Source: an uncultured Bacteroides sp.
GTDB taxonomy: Bacteria; Bacteroidota; Bacteroidia; Bacteroidales; Bacteroidaceae
NCBI GenBank assembly: GCA_949285075.1
Contig: CASDXF010000025.1
Coordinates: 1-41,827, forward strand
Length of the DNA: 41,827 nt
Reading direction: 5' to 3'
Of this stretch, positions 25,283-33,962 are shown piece by piece. How positions within the stretch are numbered: position 1 is the stretch's first letter; every line of letters begins with the position of its first letter. Under the pieces are notes generated by a model. That model saw only the letters and a list, made by a program, of their open reading frames with translations, was not told where the DNA came from and ran no database searches. A program made the translations under genes and the position numbers.

Positions 25283-28200
25283 ATGAAGAAATACATTATC
25301 ATATTATTAGCGGCGCTGCTCACTCCACTCAGCCTGTGGTCGCAGGAGGAGCAAGAGCAACAGGCGCAGACGGTCACCGTGACAGGAACGGTAACCGATA
25401 CGAAAGGCGAGCCGATGATTGGCGTAAGCATCGTCGTCAGGGACGTTCCGGGCGGCGTGATTACGGACATCAACGGTAAGTACTCCATCAAGATGGAACC
25501 CTATCAACGGCTCATATTCTCTTATTTGGGATACGATCCCGTGGAGGTGCTCGTGAAGGAGCAACGGGTGGTGAACGTGGAGATGAAGGAATCCGAGGCC
25601 AGCGTACTGGACGAGGTGGTGGTCACCGGTCTGGGCTCGCAGAAGAAGCTGACCGTGACGGGAGCCGTGACCAACGTGGACATGGAAGAACTGAAACGTT
25701 TCCCTACCTCCAATCTTTCCAACGCCCTCGCCGGTAACGTGGCGGGTATCATCGCCATGCAGACCTCGGGACAGCCGGGAAGAAACACCTCGGAGTTCTG
25801 GATCCGCGGTATCTCCACCTTCGGAGCCAACGCGAGCGCGCTGATTCTGGTGGACGGATTCGAGCGGGCCAGTATCGACGAGCTGAACATCGAGGACATC
25901 GAGTCGTTCACCGTGCTGAAGGACGCCTCGGCCACGGCCATCTACGGTTCTAAGGGTGCGAACGGCGTAGTCTTGATTACCACCAAGCGGGGTAAGGCCG
26001 GCAAGGTGAACGTCGACGTGAAGGTGGAGACTTCGTACAACACGCGGACCATCACACCGGAGTTTGAGGACGGCTATACGTACGCCATGCTGAAGAACGA
26101 GGCCCTCGTGACCCGTAACCGCGGCGTGTATTACCAACCGGAAGAGATTGAACTGATACGCACGCAGATGGACCCGGACTTCTATCCCAACGTGGACTGG
26201 AAGGATCTGTTGCTGAAGGACGGCGCGTGGAGCTACCGCGCCAACGTGAACCTGAGCGGTGGCGGTAACACGGCCCGCTACTACGTGTCGGCCAGCTATA
26301 CCGAAGACGAGGGTATGTACAACACGGACGAGACGCTGCGCAAGGACTACGACACAAACGCCAACTACAAGCGCTGGAACTATCGCCTGAACGTGGACAT
26401 GGACATCACCAAGACCACCCTGCTGAAGGTGGGCGTGGGCGGCTCGCTCGAAAAGCAGAACAGTCCCGGAATGGGAGCGAATGACATCTGGGGAGCGTTG
26501 TTCGGCTACAACGCCGTCTCCACCCCTGTCATCTACTCCAACGGCTACATCCCCGCCGTGGGAACCGGAGGCCAGACCAACCCGTGGGTTGCCGCTACGC
26601 AGACGGGATACAACCAGAACTGGACGAACAACCTGCAGACGAACGTGACCCTTGAGCAGAAGCTCGACTTCATCACGAAGGGGCTGAAGTTCACGGGACG
26701 GTTCGGATACGACATGGACAACAGCAACTACATCAACCGCCGCCGTTGGCCGGAGCAGTGGAAGGCCCTGAGCCGGAACCAGACCACGGGAGAAATCGTG
26801 TGGAACCGCGTGAGCACCGCAAGCGACATGTATCAGGAGAGCGGAAGTACCGGTTCCCGCCGCGAGTTCCTCGAAATGCTTCTTGACTGGAACCGCTCTT
26901 TCGGCAACCATCACCCGAGCGTCACGCTGCGCTATACGCGAGACAACCAAGTCCGTACGGTGGACATCGGCACGGACATCAAGAACGGCGTGAACAAGCG
27001 GAATCAGGGCTTGGCCGGACGCGTGGCCTACAACTGGAACTACCGCTACTTCCTTGACTTCAACTTCGGATACACGGGTTCGGAGAACTTCGCTCCGGGA
27101 CACCAGTACGGTTTCTTCCCCGCCTTCTCTCTGGCGTGGAACGTGGCCGAGGAGCCGTTCATCAAGAAGAACCTCCCGTGGCTGAACATGTTCAAGATTC
27201 GTTACTCGCACGGTAAGGTGGGTAACGACAACTTGGGAAATATCCGCTTCCCGTACCTGTACACCATCTCTACCGGACAGACCGGGTACGAGTGGGGATT
27301 CGATACCAACGGTCATTTCATATCCGGAACGCGTTATACTCAGGTAGCCTCTACGGGCATCACGTGGGAGGTGGCCAAGAAGGACGACGTGGGTATCGAC
27401 CTCTCGCTCTTCAACGACAAGTTTACCGCTACCGTGGACTACTTCCACGAGGACCGTACGGGCATCTTCATGAGCCGCGCCTACCTTCCGGCTATCGTCG
27501 GTCTGGAAAGCCAACCGCAGGCTAACGTGGGCGAGGTGAAGACTCGGGGATTCGACGGTAACTTCGCTTACCGACAAAAAATAGGAGAGGTGGACCTGAC
27601 CGTCCGCGGCAACATGACCTACTACAAGAACGAAATAATTGAAAGGGACGAGGAGAGCCAAGTATACCCCTACCTGTACCAGAAAGGCTATCGGGTAGAC
27701 CAAGTGAAGGGCCTCATCGCCGAGGGGCTGTTCGCCGACTACGACGACATCCGCACCAGTCCGAAGCAGAGTTGGGGCACGGTGCAGCCGGGCGACATCA
27801 AGTACCGCGACGTGAACGGTGATGGCGTAGTGAACGACAATGACAAGGTGGCCATCGGAGCGACTACCCGCCCGAGCTTGATTTATGGCGTGGGTGTATC
27901 CGCGGCTTGGAGAGGCTTTGACGTGAACGTCCTGTTCCAAGGGGCTGGCAAGAGCACATACCCCATCTACGGCAAGTGCGTGTTCGCGTTCAGCGAGAAC
28001 GACTGGGGACAGATATTTAAGGGCATGCTTGACGACCGGTACGTGGACGCGGACACGGCGGCCAAGCTGGGCATTCCCGCCAACGAGAACCCCAACGCCT
28101 CCTATCCTCGCCTGACCTACGGAGCGAACAGCAACAATCAGCAGACCTCGACCTACTGGATGCGTGACGGACGCTACATCCGCCTGAAGAACCTCGACAT

Positions 28201-28387
28201 CGGCTATACGCTGCCGAAGGAGTTCGTCAACAAGCTGCACATGAACAACGTCCGCATATACGTTACGGGCACGAACCTGCTCACGTGGTCGAAGTTCGAC
28301 ATGTGGGATCCTGAAACGACTAACCCGAGAGGAGAGGATTACCCGTTGCCGAAGTCCGTTACGGTGGGACTGACAGTTAACTTATAA
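25283..28387 (+). CDS. SusC/RagA TonB-dependent outer-membrane transporter, cassette C
   Basis: A 1034-residue TonB-dependent transporter. It has a signal peptide (ends SLWSQ), a carboxypeptidase-D-like domain (VTVTGTVTDTKGEPMIGVSI), a plug with SEFWIRGISTFGANASALIL and VLKDASATAIYGSKGANGVV, and a C-terminal barrel ending KSVTVGLTVNL. It is closest to the cassette A protein. It starts 12 bases after the IPT gene and is followed 16 bases later by susD. Third codon positions are very G/C-rich, which leaves a long open frame on the opposite strand that I do not regard as a gene. Confidence 0.95.
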   Translation: MKKYIIILLAALLTPLSLWSQEEQEQQAQTVTVTGTVTDTKGEPMIGVSIVVRDVPGGVITDINGKYSIKMEPYQRLIFSYLGYDPVEVLVKEQRVVNVEMKESEASVLDEVVVTGLGSQKKLTVTGAVTNVDMEELKRFPTSNLSNALAGNVAGIIAMQTSGQPGRNTSEFWIRGISTFGANASALILVDGFERASIDELNIEDIESFTVLKDASATAIYGSKGANGVVLITTKRGKAGKVNVDVKVETSYNTRTITPEFEDGYTYAMLKNEALVTRNRGVYYQPEEIELIRTQMDPDFYPNVDWKDLLLKDGAWSYRANVNLSGGGNTARYYVSASYTEDEGMYNTDETLRKDYDTNANYKRWNYRLNVDMDITKTTLLKVGVGGSLEKQNSPGMGANDIWGALFGYNAVSTPVIYSNGYIPAVGTGGQTNPWVAATQTGYNQNWTNNLQTNVTLEQKLDFITKGLKFTGRFGYDMDNSNYINRRRWPEQWKALSRNQTTGEIVWNRVSTASDMYQESGSTGSRREFLEMLLDWNRSFGNHHPSVTLRYTRDNQVRTVDIGTDIKNGVNKRNQGLAGRVAYNWNYRYFLDFNFGYTGSENFAPGHQYGFFPAFSLAWNVAEEPFIKKNLPWLNMFKIRYSHGKVGNDNLGNIRFPYLYTISTGQTGYEWGFDTNGHFISGTRYTQVASTGITWEVAKKDDVGIDLSLFNDKFTATVDYFHEDRTGIFMSRAYLPAIVGLESQPQANVGEVKTRGFDGNFAYRQKIGEVDLTVRGNMTYYKNEIIERDEESQVYPYLYQKGYRVDQVKGLIAEGLFADYDDIRTSPKQSWGTVQPGDIKYRDVNGDGVVNDNDKVAIGATTRPSLIYGVGVSAAWRGFDVNVLFQGAGKSTYPIYGKCVFAFSENDWGQIFKGMLDDRYVDADTAAKLGIPANENPNASYPRLTYGANSNNQQTSTYWMRDGRYIRLKNLDIGYTLPKEFVNKLHMNNVRIYVTGTNLLTWSKFDMWDPETTNPRGEDYPLPKSVTVGLTVNL

Positions 28388-28403
28388 TAAACCTCATGCA
28401 ATT

Positions 28404-30533
28404 ATGATAAGAAAAAAGATTTACGCAATAGCATTAGCGGTCTTGGGCATGGGAACCATGTCCTCCTGCTCCGACTACCTGAACTCGGAGAAATACTTCA
28501 AGGACCGTCTGACCATAGAGAGCGTGTTCACGGAACTGGACCACGTGGAGGAGTGGCTGGCCTACGCCTTCTCCTTCCTTGACGGGGAGAACTTCGAGGT
28601 GACCACTAAGGAGCCGTACTACAACCCGTTCTGCTTCGCCGACGACATGTACTTCGGCGACCGCGACCACGCGGTGGACGCGACGAAGAACGAGCTTGAC
28701 TACAACCGCTTCAAGCTCGGCAACTACGACGAGAACTCGTACAACGTGGGCGCTTGGGACATGTGCTACAAGGGTATCTACCAAGCCTCGATCTTCATCA
28801 ACAACATCGACATGTGTCCGGACGCGGAGATGGCCGAGTGGCAGCGTCAGGACTACAAGGGTCAGGCCCGCTTCGTGCGCGCCTACTACTACTGGCTGCT
28901 GCTCCGCCGCTACGGGCCCGTGCCCATCATGCCGGACGAGACGGCGGACTACACGCAGAGCTACGAGGAGCTCGCCACGCCGCGCAGCAGCTACGAGGAG
29001 GTGGCCAACTACATCAGCGACGAGATGCTGCAGGCCGCCAAGGAGCTTCAGTACGACCGCCGCACGGACAACGAGAACGTGTGCCGTCCTACCCGCGGCG
29101 CCGCGCTCGCTACCCGTGCCTACGCCCTGATGTTCGCCGCCAGCCCGTTCGCCAACGGGAACAACGACGAGTACGCGCAGCAGTTGGTGGACGACGAGGG
29201 CAACCGCCTGTTGTCGGCGGAATACAGCGAGGAGAAGTGGGCGAGAGCCGCGGCCGCCTGCCGCGACGTCATCGAGTTGGGATGCTACGACTTGGTTACG
29301 GTGGGCCGTTCCACGTCCAATAGCGGTCCCTCCGACCGTCCGACGGTGGAGCCGGCCGCCACGAACAGCCCCTTCGCCACGCAGAGTTGGCCTGAGGGAT
29401 GGGCAAACATCGACCCGCTTCGCTCGTACCGTAGCGTGTTCGACGGTTCTATAATTCCCGCTACTAATTCGGAATTGATATTCACTCGGGGAACGACGAG
29501 CATCGACATGATGGTGCTTCACCAGATGCCCAAGAGTGACGCGGGATGGAACTGCCACGGACTGACGCAGAAGATGGTGGACGCGTACTACATGAACGAC
29601 GGAAGCAACTGTCCGGGCATGAACTCGGAATACGCCAACGTGCCCGAGTACGTGAACGAAGGTCGCGTGGACAGCCGCCCGCGGGTGCCCGGTTATACGA
29701 CCGTCGAAGATCTGAGAGCCGGACTGTATCCGGAACTGGGATGGAGTCAGGATGACGAATCAGCCTCTACGGGCATGAACGTCTCCAAGCAATACGTCAA
29801 CCGCGAGCCGCGTTTCTATGCTTCCGTGGCTTACAACGGCAGCACGTGGTATCAGACGGGAGCCTCTACGGAGCAGCCCGGAATCGTAAACCATCAGGTG
29901 TGGTACTATTTCGGCAGCGACAACGGCTATCGTAACGACGGATTCTATCTGCGCACGGGAATCGGTGTCAAGAAATGGGTACACCCGACCGACTGGAACA
30001 GAAACAATAGCGACAAGCGCTACGTGGCTAAGGCGGAGACGGCTATCCGCTACGCGGACATCCTGCTGCTCTACGCCGAGGCGCTGAACGAGCTGACCAC
30101 GACCTACAACATTCCGTCGTGGAACGAGTCGACCACCTATACCATCAGCCGCGACAGGGCGGAGATGGAGCGGGGCATCCACCCGGTACGCATCCGCGCC
30201 GGACTGCCCGACTATGACGACGCGACCTACGCCGACGCCGACCTGATGCGCACCACGCTGAAGCGCGAGCGCATGATAGAGCTGATGGGCGAGGGCAAGC
30301 GCTACTTCGACCTGCGCCGATGGAAGGACGCTCCGTTGGAAGAGGCCCTGCAGATCTACGGATGCAACATCTACGTGACCGAGGCTAACAGGGACGAGTT
30401 CCACCAACCGATTCCAGTGTATAACTTGCCATCCACTTTCTCCGAGAAGCTGTGGCTCTGGCCGATTCTGCACAGGGAGTTGAAGCGTAACGTGAAGCTG
30501 ACGCAGAACCCGGGATGGACAATGTACGATTAA
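28404..30533 (+). CDS. SusD/RagB-family glycan-binding lipoprotein, cassette C
   Basis: A 709-residue SusD-like lipoprotein. The lipobox ends at C22 (TMSSC), followed by SDYLNSEKYF. RFVRAYYYWLLLRRYGPVP, TPRSSYEEVANYIS and ERMIELMGEGKRYFDLRRWK are SusD features. It should act as the lid and ligand-capture protein of the adjacent SusC. It is very similar to the cassette A protein over long stretches (for example FANGNNDEYAQQLVDDEGNR), with differences concentrated in a middle region and near KKWVHP, where specificity might differ. Confidence 0.95.
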   Translation: MIRKKIYAIALAVLGMGTMSSCSDYLNSEKYFKDRLTIESVFTELDHVEEWLAYAFSFLDGENFEVTTKEPYYNPFCFADDMYFGDRDHAVDATKNELDYNRFKLGNYDENSYNVGAWDMCYKGIYQASIFINNIDMCPDAEMAEWQRQDYKGQARFVRAYYYWLLLRRYGPVPIMPDETADYTQSYEELATPRSSYEEVANYISDEMLQAAKELQYDRRTDNENVCRPTRGAALATRAYALMFAASPFANGNNDEYAQQLVDDEGNRLLSAEYSEEKWARAAAACRDVIELGCYDLVTVGRSTSNSGPSDRPTVEPAATNSPFATQSWPEGWANIDPLRSYRSVFDGSIIPATNSELIFTRGTTSIDMMVLHQMPKSDAGWNCHGLTQKMVDAYYMNDGSNCPGMNSEYANVPEYVNEGRVDSRPRVPGYTTVEDLRAGLYPELGWSQDDESASTGMNVSKQYVNREPRFYASVAYNGSTWYQTGASTEQPGIVNHQVWYYFGSDNGYRNDGFYLRTGIGVKKWVHPTDWNRNNSDKRYVAKAETAIRYADILLLYAEALNELTTTYNIPSWNESTTYTISRDRAEMERGIHPVRIRAGLPDYDDATYADADLMRTTLKRERMIELMGEGKRYFDLRRWKDAPLEEALQIYGCNIYVTEANRDEFHQPIPVYNLPSTFSEKLWLWPILHRELKRNVKLTQNPGWTMYD

Positions 30534-30559
30534 TGAACCTATATTAAGACGTAAACGAT

Positions 30560-31600
30560 ATGAGAAAGATATATTTTATGGCGGCGTTGGCCGCGACCGC
30601 TATGTTGGGCGCTTCCTGCAACGACGAGTGGACGGAGGAGCAGTACGAGCACTACATCTCCTTCAGCACGCAGCTGAACGATACGGGAGTGACGGACATC
30701 TACGTGCCCTACACCCGTCATGACGAGAACGGAGACCCCATGTACGGCGAGGGCATCTCCAGCTACGAGCTGCCGTTGCTCTTTACCGGAACGACCGACA
30801 ATACCCGCGACATCACGGTGCACGTGGAGCACTCGGATACGCTGAACGACCTGAACCCCGCCCGCTTCGCCACCCGTATGGACCTCTACTATGAGGACAT
30901 GGGCGCGGAGGGATTGACCTACGCTTCCTATCCCGAGACGATGGTGATAGAGAAAGGGAAGAACAAGGGGCTGCTCGACCTGCGGTTCGACTTCAACGGC
31001 ATCGACATGGCCGAGAAGTGGGTGCTTCCGATACAGGTCGCCGACGACCCGTCGTACGGATACCAGTCGCACCCGCGCAAGAACTACGCTCAGGCCATCC
31101 TGCGCGTGTTCCCGTTCAACGACTATTCTGGCGAATACTCCGGTACGGGTGTCACCAATAAGGTGGTGCTTCCCGACGGCAGCGAAACTACGGAGTCTAT
31201 TACAAAGGAGACTATCCGGGGATATGTCGTAGACGACAAAACCATCTTCACTTACGCGGGTATCGTGGACGAGGACTATACCGACCGCAGGCTGTATAAG
31301 GTCAAGTTCACATTCAACGGCGAGACGAACGGTGTCGTAACGCTCTCCTGTGACAATGCGGAGGAGATAGGCTTTGAGGTGAATCCTGACGTGACGACCT
31401 CTTTCCGCATTTCCTCTTCGATGGACGCGACCCAACCTTACTTGGAGCACCGCTATGTGATTATCAATAACATCGACTATTGGTACAATTACAAGCCTTC
31501 GGAAGGAACCGCCATCCGCTATCATGTGCAAGGAACGATGACGGTAGCCCGCGACATCAACACGCAGATACCGGACGAGGATCAGGCTATCCAGTGGTAA
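30560..31600 (+). CDS. DUF1735/DUF4973-type surface lipoprotein, cassette C
   Basis: A 346-residue lipoprotein, last gene of cassette C. The lipobox ends at C20 (LGASC), followed by NDEWTEEQYEHYISF. The body has the same layout as the cassette A protein, including FPFNDYSGEYSGTGVTNKVV and a C-terminal DINTQIPDEDQAIQW. It is presumed to be a surface glycan-binding partner in the same operon, 26 bases after susD. A terminator follows at 31645. Confidence 0.8.
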   Translation: MRKIYFMAALAATAMLGASCNDEWTEEQYEHYISFSTQLNDTGVTDIYVPYTRHDENGDPMYGEGISSYELPLLFTGTTDNTRDITVHVEHSDTLNDLNPARFATRMDLYYEDMGAEGLTYASYPETMVIEKGKNKGLLDLRFDFNGIDMAEKWVLPIQVADDPSYGYQSHPRKNYAQAILRVFPFNDYSGEYSGTGVTNKVVLPDGSETTESITKETIRGYVVDDKTIFTYAGIVDEDYTDRRLYKVKFTFNGETNGVVTLSCDNAEEIGFEVNPDVTTSFRISSSMDATQPYLEHRYVIINNIDYWYNYKPSEGTAIRYHVQGTMTVARDINTQIPDEDQAIQW

Positions 31601-31644
31601 CAGTGAGGCTGTAAGCCGTCAGGCTTACGCGTGAGCATAAGAGT

Positions 31645-31683
31645 CGGGGGAGACGGGTAAACCGCCTCCCCCGCTTTGTTTTT
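31645..31683 (+). terminator. Rho-independent terminator of cassette C
   Basis: CGGGGGAGACGG (31645-31656) pairs with CCGCCTCCCCCG (31662-31673) with a single A-C mismatch, then CTTTGTTTTT. The T-rich trailer resembles those of the cassette A and B terminators. Confidence 0.88.
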
Positions 31684-31703
31684 AATGAGTAGTGACTAGT
31701 GAC

Positions 31704-31743
31704 TAATGATTAATGAGTAATGATTAATGAGTAATGATTAATT
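31704..31743. repeat. 14-bp tandem repeat
   Basis: The unit TAATGATTAATGAG is repeated at 31704-31717 and 31718-31731, with a partial third copy to about 31743. The preceding 31681-31703 looks like a decayed version. It lies between the cassette C terminator and repeat element copy 4. Confidence 0.75.
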
Positions 31744-31751
31744 TATCAGTA

Positions 31752-31864
31752 AGGGCTGCGGCTCGTGAGGGATAGCCCTACGGCTCGCGACAAATAGGGC
31801 AGCGGCTCACGAGAAACAGCCCTGTTTCTCGTACGGGTAATAAGATGCTGATAATGAGATGCTT
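31752..31864 (+). repeat. Dispersed 22-bp-unit repeat element, copy 4
   Basis: Units lie at 31752-31773, 31774-31795 and 31796-31817. A perfect hairpin (31810-31831: CGAGAAACAG, loop CC, CTGTTTCTCG) follows, then a tail starting TACGGGTAATAAGATGCTGA at 31832. It is nearly identical to copy 2. It sits between the convergent cassette C and the dihydrolipoamide dehydrogenase gene; I see no gene in 31865-32094. Confidence 0.85.
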
Positions 31865-32094
31865 CGTATCTGGCGGGGTGACGGCTTTTTCTAATCAAAT
31901 CATCGCACGATAGATTCAAAACAGCTAAATTTTGCGTTTAAGTGATTTTGTCAGGTCTCTTTTGAGTTCCTTTCCGGCCTCTTTCCCCGATTCTGCTCGT
32001 CAGATAACTGCTATCCTCCTCATAAAACCGGAAAAACATCCTCGAAAAGAACTCTCAAAATAAACCTGAGCAAAATTTAAATAGGATTTTAAAG

Positions 32095-33441
32095 CTAACC
32101 CAGTAGTTCCCTGAAGATTTCTCCTGCCGTGGGGTGCGGGAAGATTATCCTTTTCCATTCCTCTGCGGTCAGTCCAAGCTCGATGGCGGTGGCGGCGAGC
32201 GTGATAATTTCCGAAGCGGGATTGCCCAGTACGTGCGCTCCGATAATGCGTTCCCGCTCGTCGAGCAGTATCTTGCACAGTCCGTTTATCCCCTCGTTCT
32301 CCGCCACGAAGCGTCCCGAGTAGGTCATGGGCGCCTTGACCGTGCGGAAGCGCAGGCCCTTCGCCGAGGCGGACTCCTCCGTTTCGCCTACCCCCGCGAC
32401 TTCCGGATTGGTATAGACCACGGAAGGCACGGCACGGTAGCTCATGCTGTCCGTCCGTCCCAAGATGGAGTGTACGGCTACCTCCGCTTCACGGACGGCC
32501 GTGTGCGCGAGCATGGAGCGCCCCGTCAGGTCGCCGCACGCGTACACGTTCGGCAAGGAGGTACGCATCTGTCCGTCGACCTTGACCGTGCCCTTCTCCG
32601 TCCTTTCCAACGGAAGGTTTTCAAGGCCATAGCCCGTTTCCGCCGGACGACGGCCGACGCTCAGCAGCAGGCGGTCGGCCTCGCCTTCTCCCTCCTTGTA
32701 GGCGTATCTCACCTTCTCCCCCTCCGGCCCGGAAGGCGCAAGGTCCGTCACGCCCGTTCCGAGCAGGAAGCGAACGCCCCGTTTCGTGTATTCTGCCCGC
32801 AACGCCGCGGCAATCTCCCGGTCCATGCCGCCCAGAATTTCATCCGCCATCTCGACGACCGTCACGTCCGTCCCTATGCTGTTGAAGAAGGAGGCGAACT
32901 CCATGCCGATGACTCCGCCGCCTATAACCGCCAACGAAGCGGGCCGCTCCTTGCAGTCCAGCGCTTCACGGTGCGTCCAGTAGCTCACCTTATCAACGCC
33001 GGGAATGGGAGGAATCAGCGTTTCCGATCCCGTACAGAGTATCAGGTAGTCGCACTCGTAGCTCGTCTCGCCGCAGCGCACCGCGGTTTGGCTCTCGATA
33101 TAAGCCTCTCCCGTGACGAGCGTCACGTTGGCCGCGGCCAGTCTTGCCTTTATGCCCAACGTCAGCTTGCGCACGACCTTGCCTTTGCGGGCGACGGCCT
33201 TAGGCAGATTGAACGAAAGCTCCGGCGACACGTCGACCGCGTACCTCGCCGCGTGGCGCACGGTGTCGTACGTCTTCGCCGAGTAAAGCAGCGTTTTCGT
33301 GGGGACGCACCCTTCGTTCAGGCAGACTCCGCCCACTGTGTTCCGCTCGATTAGCAATACGCTGAGCCCGGCTTTTCCCGCGCTCTCGGCGGCCGTGTAC
33401 CCCGCGGGCCCGCCGCCAATGATGATAACCTGATATTTCAT
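32095..33441 (-). CDS. lpdA: Dihydrolipoamide dehydrogenase-family flavoprotein
   Basis: A 448-residue FAD/NAD disulfide oxidoreductase. It has an N-terminal FAD-binding GGGPAG (residues 9-14), the redox disulfide C40/C45 in GGVCLNEGCVPTK, an NAD-binding motif GGGVIGMEFA, the second FAD contact NVYACGDLTG, and the C-terminal FPHPTAGEIF that places the catalytic His-Glu pair as in lipoamide dehydrogenases. It would reoxidise dihydrolipoyl groups of 2-oxoacid dehydrogenase or glycine-cleavage complexes. No E1, E2 or gcv genes are nearby, so its complex is unknown; the symbol is by family. A longer frame to 33825 was rejected because the added residues are not homologous and overlap the PH-domain gene. 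Confidence 0.9.
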   Translation of the reverse strand: MKYQVIIIGGGPAGYTAAESAGKAGLSVLLIERNTVGGVCLNEGCVPTKTLLYSAKTYDTVRHAARYAVDVSPELSFNLPKAVARKGKVVRKLTLGIKARLAAANVTLVTGEAYIESQTAVRCGETSYECDYLILCTGSETLIPPIPGVDKVSYWTHREALDCKERPASLAVIGGGVIGMEFASFFNSIGTDVTVVEMADEILGGMDREIAAALRAEYTKRGVRFLLGTGVTDLAPSGPEGEKVRYAYKEGEGEADRLLLSVGRRPAETGYGLENLPLERTEKGTVKVDGQMRTSLPNVYACGDLTGRSMLAHTAVREAEVAVHSILGRTDSMSYRAVPSVVYTNPEVAGVGETEESASAKGLRFRTVKAPMTYSGRFVAENEGINGLCKILLDERERIIGAHVLGNPASEIITLAATAIELGLTAEEWKRIIFPHPTAGEIFRELLG

Positions 33442-33455
33442 GACGTACCGTATGT

Positions 33456-33854
33456 TTATGAATGACTCGTTTTCTTCGTGATTAAGTCGACGAATTCCCG
33501 TTCCTTGACGGGCATGACGGACACGAATTTCCCCTTCCCGTATTCGATGAGGATATAGTTGGTCACCGAGAAGCGGCCGACGCTCATGGAACGGCACTTG
33601 CGGACGGCCGTAACCTCGCTCAGGGGAATCGTTTTCTTGCGCATGAACCGGCCGGTGGATACGATTAGCGTATCGTCCGCGGTAAAGGTGTAGGAAGTGT
33701 GGATAATCTGTTCGATGACGACTATCGTCAGTAACGCCAACAGGATGGCGGGCAGAATGATTTTGCACCATAGCGCGCCAACCATATTTACGGTAAGCAC
33801 GGCTAATAGAAAATACTGATACCAAGCGATGCGCGCGTGGAAAATGCGATTCAT
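33456..33854 (-). CDS. Small membrane protein with bacterial PH domain
   Basis: A 132-residue protein. Two hydrophobic segments (about residues 8-47) are followed by a short beta-rich domain (SYTFTADDTLIVSTGRFMRK, KTIPLSEVTAVRKCRS) typical of small bacterial PH-domain proteins. The function is unknown. The start at 33854 was chosen over the upstream ATG at 33917 because a -7-like box lies between them and because it begins with the family-like MNRIFHAR. The gene lies 14 bases from the lpdA start on the same strand and diverges from nadB, so it may be cotranscribed with lpdA. Confidence 0.75.
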   Translation of the reverse strand: MNRIFHARIAWYQYFLLAVLTVNMVGALWCKIILPAILLALLTIVVIEQIIHTSYTFTADDTLIVSTGRFMRKKTIPLSEVTAVRKCRSMSVGRFSVTNYILIEYGKGKFVSVMPVKEREFVDLITKKTSHS

Positions 33855-33874
33855 TGTTGTTTTATTTTTGGTGC

Positions 33875-33882
33875 GAAAGGTA
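33875..33882 (-). promoter_or_regulatory. Possible -7 box for the PH-domain gene
   Basis: Minus-strand TACCTTTC (plus GAAAGGTA) is one base from TAnnTTTG, about 20 bases before the start at 33854. Confidence 0.35.
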
Positions 33883-33934
33883 ATAATTTTATGAATTAGT
33901 GGCAACGAAATATACAACGAAGTGAGTTATTTTG

Positions 33935-33942
33935 TAGTTTTG
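33935..33942 (+). promoter_or_regulatory. Bacteroides-type -7 box for nadB
   Basis: TAGTTTTG matches TAnnTTTG exactly, 20 bases before the nadB start, giving a very short leader. No NAD-responsive site could be named. Confidence 0.5.
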
Positions 33943-33962
33943 CCCCGATAAATGACAAGATT

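Noticed and set aside
25307-28240. A 977-codon open frame antisense to cassette C susC, and other long antisense frames
   Set aside because: They mirror strongly G/C-ending codons of the real gene; the products are low-complexity Val/Arg/His-rich and have no known domain.
33442-33825. Longer N-terminus for the dihydrolipoamide dehydrogenase
   Set aside because: The extra residues are out-of-frame translation of the PH-domain gene; the enzyme begins properly at 33441.
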